From Echinicola rosea (GTDB taxonomy: Bacteria; Bacteroidota; Bacteroidia; Cytophagales; Cyclobacteriaceae), in NCBI RefSeq assembly GCF_005281475.1, contig NZ_CP040106.1:1245501-1309500 (forward strand): a stretch of DNA of 64,000 nt. Direction: 5' to 3'. The notes below the pieces were generated by a model, which saw only the letters and a list, made by a program, of their open reading frames with translations, was not told the origin of the DNA and searched no databases. Below, in pieces: positions 56,559 to 64,000 of this stretch. Each line of letters opens with the position of its first letter. Within the stretch, counting starts at the first letter, position 1. Position numbers and translations under genes: made by a program.

Positions 56559-57677
56559 ATGCACTTAAAAAGCCTCCAGTTGATCCAATTCAAAAATTAC
56601 GAAAAGGCCCTGGTCGGTTTTAGCGCTGAGATAAATTGTTTTTTGGGCATCAATGGAAGTGGAAAGACCAATATGTTGGACGCCATTCATTATCTATCTC
56701 TGACCAAAAGTGCTTTTAACCCTGTGGATCTCCAAAATGTGCGGCACGGCCAAGGGTTCTTTTCGATGAAAGGGAACTTTGACAAGGCGGGAAAGTCTGT
56801 GGAAATCCAGTGTATTTTAGAAGCCAAAAAGAAAAAGCAGCTGATCAACAACGGGAAGGCTTACGATAAATTAAGTGAGCACATTGGGCTGTTGCCGGTG
56901 GTGCTGATTGCTCCGGATGATACCTCACTCATCAAGGAAGGCAGCGAGGAGCGGCGGAAATTCTTTGACAGCCTATTGTCACAACTTGACAAAAATTACC
57001 TTGGCAAGTTGGTTCGCTATCAGCATTTTCTTAAACAGCGAAATGCCCTTATCAAGCAGTTTGTGGAGCAGGACAAGCTGGACAAAAGTCTTCTGGAGCC
57101 TTATGACTTGGAGCTGATCCAGCTTTCCAAATGGCTCTACCGGGAGCGAGAAGCTTTTATTGATCGCTTTAAGCCCTACCTTCTCCAGCATTATGCGGAG
57201 ATTTCAGGAAGTCGGGAGGTCGTAGAAATCCGCTACGAAAGCCAATGCCAGAAACCGGATTTTGAGGCTTACTATCATAGCTGTCTCCAGCGGGACCTTA
57301 TCCTGAAGCGCACCAACGCAGGAATTCACAAAGATGACTTTGTCTTTGAGATCAATGGTTATCCCCTAAAAAAATTTGGATCCCAAGGTCAACAGAAATC
57401 CTTTCTGATCGCGTTAAAGCTTGCCCAGTTTCAGGTCTTTAAGGAAGATACCGGCACAAAGCCCCTGCTGCTGTTGGACGACATCTTTGATAAGCTGGAT
57501 GATTTTCGAATAGGGAAAATGATGGAATTGGTGGCCCATCATGAATTTGGGCAGTTATTTATCACAGACGCCCGACCAGAGCGCACCAAAAAAATCATGC
57601 AGGATATCGACGCCGATATCGCCTACTTCCATATTGAGGATGGGGATATCAGGAAAGAGGGAGATTCTCTTACCTGA
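56559..57677 (+). CDS. recF: DNA replication and repair protein RecF
   Basis: SMC-like ATPase that helps RecA loading at gaps. 372 residues. Walker A is FLGINGSGKTNMLDAIHYL, the ABC-type signature is FGSQGQQKSFLIALKLAQF and Walker B LLLLDDIFDKLDDFRI. The N-terminus MHLKSLQLIQFKNYEKALVGFSAEINCF is standard for RecF. In this genome it is not adjacent to dnaA or dnaN. It is convergent with the next gene, whose stop lies 15 bases away. Confidence 0.97.
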   Translation: MHLKSLQLIQFKNYEKALVGFSAEINCFLGINGSGKTNMLDAIHYLSLTKSAFNPVDLQNVRHGQGFFSMKGNFDKAGKSVEIQCILEAKKKKQLINNGKAYDKLSEHIGLLPVVLIAPDDTSLIKEGSEERRKFFDSLLSQLDKNYLGKLVRYQHFLKQRNALIKQFVEQDKLDKSLLEPYDLELIQLSKWLYREREAFIDRFKPYLLQHYAEISGSREVVEIRYESQCQKPDFEAYYHSCLQRDLILKRTNAGIHKDDFVFEINGYPLKKFGSQGQQKSFLIALKLAQFQVFKEDTGTKPLLLLDDIFDKLDDFRIGKMMELVAHHEFGQLFITDARPERTKKIMQDIDADIAYFHIEDGDIRKEGDSLT

Positions 57678-57692
57678 ATCAATCAAAAGTTA

Positions 57693-60569
57693 CTACCAAC
57701 TTCTTGCTCCCCCTCTTGGTGGACGGAATCCCCTTGGACGATCACCTTCTTCTGGCTTTTTAAATTTGCCGATTATATAGGTAAATGTGATCAACCCGTA
57801 CCGGGTGAGAACATTGGTGTGGACGTCGGATACTGTCACATCAGAAACGGTCCGGCTTATGCTGTTGTTTTGACCCAGAAGATCGAAGATGCTGAGTTTA
57901 AGTTCGCCTTTATTTTCTTTAAGAAAACGATAGCCAGCTTCGACATTCCAGAGCCAAAAGGACTGGTCAAAGCCTTCCGAAAGTCCCGTGTACCAGGTAT
58001 TGGTCAAGTTTGAATTGACGAATAGTTTTCCATCATTGGGAGAGTAATAAAACTGGAACGAGGAATTCTGGGTGTAGTAGTTGTTTTCGTTGGCTGTTTG
58101 CAGACTGCTGTTGACGATATTGTAGGTGCCGGATGCGGACAGTGTAAAATCAACGTTTTTGCTGATATTACTCGTCAGGGAAAGCCTCTGGGTCAGGCCA
58201 ATATTATCGTTATGGTTTAGTTGGTTATTGATCATCCCAGGCGTTCGGCTAAAGCTGACACTGGTGTTGGTGTTGAAGTTGGACTTTAGTTTTTCCCAAG
58301 GGCTTCCATAATTCAGAAAGACCCGGGCATTCCATCTGCCGTGGAGGTTGACGGGCTGAGTGATCTGGCCCCCTTTGCGGAGAAGTACTTCCCCATTGAT
58401 CAAGGTGTCTTGACTGGTCACATAAGTGTGTGTTCCAATGTAATTATTGGTAAGTGACCCAGTGGCAAAGACAAAAAGGGTCTTGGAGTTTTCCATATCG
58501 AATTTGCCAAAGTTGGCAAAGAGGTTATGATTATAGCTCTGGCCCAAAGAAGGATTACCGATGCTGAGCTGTAGGGGGTTACTATTGTCGATGACATTCT
58601 GAAGCTGGTTTACACTGGGTTCATCCGTGCTGGTGCGGTAGCGGAAGCGCAAGTTTTTGCCCGTTTCTCGGGAGCGAAAACTGATGCTGGCATTGGGAAG
58701 CAGGTTGTTGAAGCTACGGGAATAATTTGCCATAACCGGAAAGACAGCCTCATTGTTCAGTTTGGCATGCTGATAGTCCAGGTTCATGTTGACACTCCAT
58801 CCGTTGTCACTAAAGCGGTACCCAAGGCCCACTTTCTGGGTAGTGAACTTGTTGTCAAACTCATTGCTGAGCGCAGTGTCCAGCACCATGATATTTTGCT
58901 CTCGTGCCAATACATAGGTTTTTTGGTCCGCACTGCTTTTATTATTGCCAATGGAATAATCCAATGACACAATTGATTTTTCGCTCAGGGGCTCGGTATA
59001 GGTGATGTTTGCCCGGTAATTAAACCCGTCGGAAAGTGCCGTGGTCTCCTGTAATGTCGTATCGATAGCGCTGTTTACAAAATCTGTATTGGCCGTCAAC
59101 AGCTCTGTGAGCTGGTCCCTGTCATTTATGCTGGTGAAGATATTGGTGGACAAGGTTCGCCCTTGTTTGTCAAATTTGAAGCGGTAAGTGAAGTTGTTGG
59201 AGAAATTGAATCCATTGACATCCCGGTCATTCAACGTTCTGGCGGCACTAAGGGAATCCAAGTTATTGTCCAAGTTGAGCCCGTCCTGGTTGCTTATGCT
59301 CAAATTGTCTTGAAAGCTAAAGCTGGGCGCAAGGACAATACTGTTTTTGTCATCTATATCGTATTCCATTCGGGCCCTAAACCGATGATTTTGGTTTTTG
59401 GTGTTTTGGAGCAGCTGCTCTTGGTAATATTGGTCAGTATCTTCCGAAACGACAGTTTGGGTATTGGTAAGTTGGTTGAGGTTTGTATTGGCGTTATTGA
59501 AAAAATAGCTCCCTGTAAAATTGATCTTTTTCCCCCAGCGGTCACTGTAGTTCAGCCCAATGGAGTTGGTTTTGGCGATGCCGTTATTATTGCCTGTCAT
59601 GAAGTTTGAATCTTCGCCGCCTCCAGGCCCCCTTCTGCGTCCACGGCCCACTCCTCCGGACACCCCTAAGAGGTCTTCCGAGGAGAAGTTTTGTTGATTG
59701 ATATTATTGGACAGCCCGATGATCGAGATCCGTTTGTCTCCTTTAAAAAGGTTGATATTGCCGCCACCTGTATATCGGTCGTCGGTACCATAGCCTCCAT
59801 ATACCCTACCAAAATATCCATTGCGCATATCCCCTTTGGTGATGATATTGATGGTTTTGGCATAATTGCCATCGTCTAATCCCGTCAGCCTTGCCTGGTC
59901 GGACTTTTGATCGAGGATTTCTACTTGATCGATCATGTTTGCCGGGAGGTTTTTTAGGGCAATATTGGGATCACTGCCAAAAAACTCCCTGCCATCCACC
60001 AGCACTTTCTGCACCTCTTCCCCTTGTGCTTGGATGGTGCCATTTTCGATGACGACACCAGGGATTTTCTTTACCAAATCTTCCGCATAGCCATTTTCTT
60101 TGGTCTTGAATGCTCCAGCATTGAATACGGCGGTATCTCCTTTCATCTCGCCCACAGGGATCTGCCCCTTTACCAGGACCTCATTGAGTTCATTTTGGTC
60201 CTCCATCAGGCGAAGTGTCCCCAGCGAGATGGGGCCGCGCTGGTCAAGGGTTTGGGTAAGTTTGGTATAGCCGATGTACGTAATCTCCAAGACCAATGGA
60301 AATACCCTTGGCCTGTTGAGTGAAAAAGCACCCTTTTGGTCCGTCACCGCTGACGACAGTAGGGAGTCTGCTTGGCTCTTTAGGAGAATATTCGCACCGA
60401 TAAGTGGCTCTTCTGTACCGGCGTCGATGACTGTCCCTGTGATGGTAAGCGACCTTCTACCTGCGGGACCTTGTCCTGCTGGTCTTTCCGTAGGTCGTTG
60501 TGCAAATGATGGATAAATCCACGTGGCCAATAAGAGGCTAAAAATGATTTTGGTAACGGTGTCCTTCAT
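57693..60569 (-). CDS. Large outer-membrane beta-barrel protein (TonB-receptor-like, OMP_b-brl_3 type)
   Basis: 958 residues. The signal peptide is followed by an Arg/Pro/Gly-rich stretch (RPTERPAGQGPAGRR), a carboxypeptidase-regulatory-like domain (about 40-125) and a plug-like domain (about 150-235, VKKIPGVVIENGTIQAQGEEVQKVLVDGREFFGSDPNIALKNLPANMIDQVEILDQKS). A long barrel with many Asn/Ser/Thr-rich strands follows. The C-terminus is again Pro/Arg/Gly-rich (KKPEEGDRPRGFRPPRGG). The typical C-terminal aromatic barrel strand lies before this tail. The ligand is unknown; it is not of the SusC type. Confidence 0.9.
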   Translation of the reverse strand: MKDTVTKIIFSLLLATWIYPSFAQRPTERPAGQGPAGRRSLTITGTVIDAGTEEPLIGANILLKSQADSLLSSAVTDQKGAFSLNRPRVFPLVLEITYIGYTKLTQTLDQRGPISLGTLRLMEDQNELNEVLVKGQIPVGEMKGDTAVFNAGAFKTKENGYAEDLVKKIPGVVIENGTIQAQGEEVQKVLVDGREFFGSDPNIALKNLPANMIDQVEILDQKSDQARLTGLDDGNYAKTINIITKGDMRNGYFGRVYGGYGTDDRYTGGGNINLFKGDKRISIIGLSNNINQQNFSSEDLLGVSGGVGRGRRRGPGGGEDSNFMTGNNNGIAKTNSIGLNYSDRWGKKINFTGSYFFNNANTNLNQLTNTQTVVSEDTDQYYQEQLLQNTKNQNHRFRARMEYDIDDKNSIVLAPSFSFQDNLSISNQDGLNLDNNLDSLSAARTLNDRDVNGFNFSNNFTYRFKFDKQGRTLSTNIFTSINDRDQLTELLTANTDFVNSAIDTTLQETTALSDGFNYRANITYTEPLSEKSIVSLDYSIGNNKSSADQKTYVLAREQNIMVLDTALSNEFDNKFTTQKVGLGYRFSDNGWSVNMNLDYQHAKLNNEAVFPVMANYSRSFNNLLPNASISFRSRETGKNLRFRYRTSTDEPSVNQLQNVIDNSNPLQLSIGNPSLGQSYNHNLFANFGKFDMENSKTLFVFATGSLTNNYIGTHTYVTSQDTLINGEVLLRKGGQITQPVNLHGRWNARVFLNYGSPWEKLKSNFNTNTSVSFSRTPGMINNQLNHNDNIGLTQRLSLTSNISKNVDFTLSASGTYNIVNSSLQTANENNYYTQNSSFQFYYSPNDGKLFVNSNLTNTWYTGLSEGFDQSFWLWNVEAGYRFLKENKGELKLSIFDLLGQNNSISRTVSDVTVSDVHTNVLTRYGLITFTYIIGKFKKPEEGDRPRGFRPPRGGARSW

Positions 60570-60718
60570 GCGTTTAGTTTTTAACGCTTGTTAGACCGCA
60601 GAAATGGGAAGATGTTTAAGGGGCTTAAAAAATAAATGGCCATTTATTGCATAAGGCAAATAATGGCCATAAATGGTATATATCGAGGTTGGATCCCAAG
60701 CTCTTGGGGTTTTACCTA

Positions 60719-61526
60719 GAATCAATGCCGTTTAGTTAGTGTGTATCTGGAAAATACGGATCCTATATTTTTTCCTTGGGCTGCATTTCGTCAAACCTGT
60801 CTAGCAACGAGATAGACAAGCCTGCCTTTTTGCCCACCCGCTTTTTAACCCGATTTATGCATTAGGAACCGTAGTGAGGACTGAAAGTGCAAGAAAAGCA
60901 GTTGGTTTGGCGGTGTGAGCGTAGCACCGCTACGGTTACACCGAAAACTAAAGCAAAGCGGTTGATTTTAAAGCAATTTCAGGTCGCAATAGATTGGCTA
61001 ATGCATATTTCGGGTTTAATTTCTTAATGCCCAATACCTGCAAGGCGGATCCAATTAATAAGTTTCTTTGGATAAATTAATACCATTATTCCATGCAGTG
61101 GCATAAAAGGTTGAGCCAGAATTATGGGCTCTGTTGAGTCCACAAAAGGTGTCGCTTCCTTTTGACGGCCCTTGGTATGCCTGTTTTTCAGTAGGTGGTG
61201 GAGGCCGTTAGGAAAGGGAGTTGGCTCGCGTCGTGGAACAGCGAGACCCACTCTCTTTTAGGCCGTAGCCACCGTATGAAAATTAAAATGGGCGACGGAT
61301 CCCCGTCACAGGGTAAATCCATGTCCTATTTTAAAAGGCATACCACAGGCCTAGATTTTTTTCTTTCTTTTTTCATCAATAGCCTGCCCCGAAGGCTTTC
61401 GGGGGAAAAAAGGAAAAGGATAAAATCCACCAAGATGATCAGGTTTCCCCAGCCAAAATCAATCAAAAAAAGGACTTTTAGGTATATGAAAAGGAGGATA
61501 TATCCTTAACTAAACGGCATTGATTC
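60719..61526. repeat. Non-autonomous element copy 2 with perfect 20-bp terminal inverted repeats
   Basis: GAATCAATGCCGTTTAGTTA (60719-60738) and its exact complement at 61507-61526 bound an 808-bp element. Both ends match the copy at 22989-23777 in the same orientation. Compared with that copy it lacks about 200 internal bases and carries a 166-bp inserted element at 60849-61014. Short frames on both strands are conserved between the copies but show no clear protein-level signal. Confidence 0.85.
60849..61014. mobile_element. 166-bp MITE-like insertion with inverted ends and TTTAA target duplication
   Basis: The ends CCCGATTTATGCATTA (60849-60864) and TAATGCATATTTCGGG (60999-61014) are inverted repeats matching at 14 of 16 bases. 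TTTAA occurs on both sides (60844-60848 and 61015-61019). The paralogous element at 23 kb has the uninterrupted site with a single TTTAA (23283-23287), an empty-site control. The centre contains a palindrome, CGTAGC-acc-GCTACG, within longer pairing arms. It is too short to encode a transposase. Confidence 0.85.
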
Positions 61527-61535
61527 CGGGTTTAA

Positions 61536-61871
61536 TTACACCTTGTCAATAATGTCCTGATAATTGATGCCCATGTGGCTGGTATCATAAAAAGCCATGC
61601 CGTCTTTGAGAAGGATCACTTGGGGGGACTCATGGTCCACAGCAAACTCCTGGGCGATGGCATTGGAAATCTCACGATAGCTCAGCAGGTCCAGTACGTA
61701 TGGACTGACTTTTTCGAAGTCTCCTTCCTGCCAGTTACGCTGTAGCCGATTCCAAGCCATGCCGCTGATGCTGCAACTGGTGGAGTGCTTGAAGATCAGT
61801 ACCGGTTGGATTTTGCTTTCTGCTTTGATTTTTTGGATTTGCTCTAGGTGATCAATTGCTTTCCAAGCCAT
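61536..61871 (-). CDS. YtxJ-like thioredoxin-fold protein (bacillithiol-system associated)
   Basis: 111 residues from the ATG at 61871 (MAWKAIDHLEQIQKIKAES); the frame is open to 61898 without conserved sequence. The thioredoxin-like fold shows VLIFKHSTSCSISGMAWNRL, where TSCSIS is the YtxJ active-site segment with a single reactive cysteine, and HESPQVILLKDGMAFYDTSHMGI near the end. Family members are proposed monothiol bacilliredoxins that resolve bacillithiol-protein disulfides. No bsh gene lies in the window. Confidence 0.88.
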   Translation of the reverse strand: MAWKAIDHLEQIQKIKAESKIQPVLIFKHSTSCSISGMAWNRLQRNWQEGDFEKVSPYVLDLLSYREISNAIAQEFAVDHESPQVILLKDGMAFYDTSHMGINYQDIIDKV

Positions 61872-62475
61872 AGTTTCTTTTCGTTTGGTGTGTAACAACC
61901 CAAAAGCTGGTTTTGGTTCGAAGATAAGTAAAAAATGGTTATGATGGGGAAGTCTTGAGTAGTGAGTCTTGAGATTTGAGATTGGACAAAATGTACATTG
62001 TATTGAGACAATCTTCCCCGCTGCGGCGGGGAGGTTAGGTGGGGTTATTTTGGAGCAAAGAGAAACACAATAGGATTTTAGTAAATGACTAGCGATTACA
62101 ATAATTGATAATGAAAACTAATATTAATCCGGTCAACACCAATCAGGGAAGTACATTGAGTCTTGGACCTAGGACTGGTAAGCATGGAGTTGCTCACTCC
62201 AATAAGCAGTTCCTAATTCCTGTGCTGAGCGTGCTCCCATTTTACCGCCCCAATTTCATGCTCCCAATATCCCTTTCCAAGTAGATAATATCCCTATTCA
62301 GGTGCAATGTAAGCTTTTCAGCAGGATAGTTCAGGAAGGTTTGGTTACCTTATTAAGTAACTTTACATCAGCAAATTGGGGAAAACCGAGGCTTTGAATA
62401 GGTTTTTTCCTTCTTGTTAGATTAACCGTGGTGGAGTGCTTATGGCAAATACCAAAAACCTAAAATTAACTGAAA
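61872..62475. other. Intergenic region with repeat fragments
   Basis: About 600 bases, no gene. The segment 62095-62153 matches 51421-51481. A GC-rich hairpin TCCCCGC-TGCG-GCGGGGA lies at 62015-62032. The region upstream of the pectate lyase ATG is AT-rich; no sure promoter could be chosen. Confidence 0.45.
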
Positions 62476-64000
62476 ATGATATCGATAAAAAAGAAGTCTT
62501 TTTGGCAGAAGAGCATATTTATGATGGGCGCTGCTGCCCTAATGAGTGCAGAGGCCTTTGCCCAATATCCGGAAATCCCTCCGGCCTTGCAGGCCAAAAC
62601 AGATTCTATCATGGCTTTGGAAGAGGCGAGATTGGACAAGGTATGGGATGAAATTTATCCGACCATCCAGCAGGAAGCCACAGAAGGTAGGCCTTATATG
62701 CGCTGGGCTTCTTATCCCAAAGATTTTGTCAAGGCCGATATTCCTGCGTTTCCAGGGGCAGAAGGTGGTGGAGCTTTCACGCCGGGAGGACGAGGAGGAA
62801 AAGTCTTTGTCGTGACGAGTTTGGCCGATAGCGGCCCCGGCACCCTACGGGAAGCTTGCGAAGCAGGCGGTGCCAGGACCATCGTCTTCAATGTGGCCGG
62901 CATTATCCAATTGGAAAAGCCCATCAGCCTACGGGCACCTTATGTCACCATTGCAGGTCAGACTGCCCCGGGAGATGGGATTTGTGTGGCAGGTGAAACC
63001 TTTGCTGTGGATACGCACGACGTGATCATCCGGCACATGCGATTCCGAAGAGGCGCTACGGATGTCACGCGCAGGGACGACGCCCTGAGCGGTGATCCTA
63101 TGGGTAATGTCATCATCGACCATTGCTCGGTGAGCTGGGGATTGGACGAAAATATCTCCCTGTACCGTAACATGTTCAAGGCAAATGAAAATTCCGATCG
63201 TGAAAAGTTGCCAGCTGCCAATATTACCATTCAGAATACCATTTCGTCCGAAGGATTGGATACCTATAACCACGCTTTTGGCAGCACCATTGGCGGGCTG
63301 AACAGCACTTTTATCAGAAACCTCTGGGCCAATAACATCTCCCGAAACCCTTCCGTGGGCATGTACGGAGACTTTACCTTCGTCAATAATGTACTGTTCA
63401 ACTGGTGGAACCGGTCCGTGGATGGCGGCGATTACCGTTCCCTGTTCAATATCATCAACAATTATTACAAACCGGGGCCGATGACACCTGAAGGCAAACC
63501 CATCAGCTACCGGATCATCAAACCGGAATCCGGTTACTTGGATCCCAAGACTTTTGGTAGAGCATATGTGGAGGGAAATTTCGTAGAAGGCAATCCACAG
63601 GTGACCGCAGACAACTGGGACGGTGGTGTGCAGCCCGGTGATCTCAGCCCTTCAGAGAGGGAAGAGCACTTTGCCTATATGCGCCAATCCAAGCCATTCG
63701 AAATGGCACCGCTCCACATCATGGCCGCCAAGGAAGCCTATGGCTTTGTGTTGGAAAATGCAGGAGCCATTTTGCCCAAAAGGGATGCGGTGGACCAGCG
63801 GATCGTCAAAACCGTGAAAACGGGTAAAATCAATGCGCCGGAAGGAATGGAAATGGAAATCGGTGCTGAATTTATCAATAGGAGACTACCCATAGATTCC
63901 TATAAAAAAGGCATCATTGTTCATCCCGACCAAGTTGGAGGTTATCCAGAATACAAGGGGACTCCTTATCAGGAATCCGATGGTGATGGTATCCCAGATG
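62476..64000 (+). CDS. Secreted pectate lyase (PL1-type parallel beta-helix), truncated by the window edge
   Basis: At least 508 residues, running past the window end. The ATG at 62476 (one of two frames open here) gives a signal peptide, MISIKKKSFWQKSIFMMGAA, cleaved near AFAQ. The mature region has FPGAEGGGAFTPGGRGGKVFVVTSLADSGPGTLREACEA, FNVAGIIQLEKPISLRAPYVTIAGQTAPGDGI, HDVIIRHMRFRRG and DHCSVSWGLDENISLYR, typical of Bacteroidota pectate lyases. A DSDGDGIP-like stretch (ESDGDGIPD) is at the edge. It should cleave pectic polysaccharides outside the cell by beta-elimination. The overlapping 71-residue frame from 62436 is a shadow. Confidence 0.9.
   Translation, partial: MISIKKKSFWQKSIFMMGAAALMSAEAFAQYPEIPPALQAKTDSIMALEEARLDKVWDEIYPTIQQEATEGRPYMRWASYPKDFVKADIPAFPGAEGGGAFTPGGRGGKVFVVTSLADSGPGTLREACEAGGARTIVFNVAGIIQLEKPISLRAPYVTIAGQTAPGDGICVAGETFAVDTHDVIIRHMRFRRGATDVTRRDDALSGDPMGNVIIDHCSVSWGLDENISLYRNMFKANENSDREKLPAANITIQNTISSEGLDTYNHAFGSTIGGLNSTFIRNLWANNISRNPSVGMYGDFTFVNNVLFNWWNRSVDGGDYRSLFNIINNYYKPGPMTPEGKPISYRIIKPESGYLDPKTFGRAYVEGNFVEGNPQVTADNWDGGVQPGDLSPSEREEHFAYMRQSKPFEMAPLHIMAAKEAYGFVLENAGAILPKRDAVDQRIVKTVKTGKINAPEGMEMEIGAEFINRRLPIDSYKKGIIVHPDQVGGYPEYKGTPYQESDGDGIPD

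Noticed and set aside
62436..62651. A 71-residue cysteine-rich protein starting at 62436
   Set aside because: It overlaps, in another frame, the signal peptide and mature start of the pectate lyase, whose frame continues with clear family motifs.

Overview
The window looks like chromosomal DNA of a marine or saprophytic member of the Bacteroidota, most likely the Cyclobacteriaceae (Echinicola-like). This is inference. It rests on promoter-like TTTG-N19-25-TAnnTTTG elements, the near absence of Shine-Dalgarno sequences, TonB-dependent receptors and large outer-membrane barrel proteins, a BACON-domain GH5, a GH29 fucosidase and a pectate lyase, and YtxJ and DUF4783 family proteins. No phage, plasmid, CRISPR or recognisable defence locus was seen. 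Most genes are housekeeping or catabolic.

Layout. 0.2-6.6 kb: a minus-strand nitrate/nitrite-type uptake operon (outer-membrane porin, lipoprotein binding protein, permease, two ATPases) and a Crp/Fnr regulator with an N-terminal four-cysteine cluster; both promoters carry TACGTA palindromes. 6.9-11.6 kb: two small unknown genes, an AEC transporter, guaB, and an overlapping pnuC-nadR-like pair for nicotinamide riboside uptake and phosphorylation. 11.9-22.9 kb: secreted unknown protein, M28 peptidase, HGSNAT-like membrane acyltransferase, homogentisate dioxygenase, TonB receptor, DPP-IV-type S9 peptidase, second Crp/Fnr protein, GNAT. 23-24 kb: a mobile-element-like repeat. 24-29.7 kb: cysteine desulfurase, GlmM-like mutase, a small NqrM-like membrane protein, MazG, ClC exchanger. 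29.7-30.2 kb: an intergenic region with five DnaA boxes, a candidate oriC. 30.2-40.9 kb: Fur-type regulator, retropepsin-PDZ protein, large PAS/GAF histidine kinase, LemA-TPM-TPM cluster, YqhD-like alcohol dehydrogenase, M1 peptidase. 41.1-46.2 kb: catalase-peroxidase katG between two tandem-repeat arrays (10 units of about 110 bp and 10 of about 113 bp) with related leaders. 46.2-57.7 kb: GH5 cellulase, recG, RsmB-type methyltransferase, GH29 fucosidase, LytTR protein with a degenerate receiver, nadC, DUF4783 protein, recF. 57.7-64 kb: 958-residue outer-membrane barrel protein, a second copy of the 23-kb repeat with a smaller inverted-repeat element nested in it, YtxJ-like thioredoxin-fold protein, and the start of a pectate lyase cut by the window edge.

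Functional themes: nitrogen acquisition under a possible Fe-S Fnr regulator; NAD supply (pnuC, nadR-like, nadC); polysaccharide breakdown (GH5, GH29, pectate lyase) with TonB-type uptake; peptide degradation (M28, S9, M1); replication and repair (recF, recG, candidate oriC). The non-coding DNA is rich in dispersed hairpins, inverted-repeat elements and tandem arrays, and the least explained signals of the window are there.
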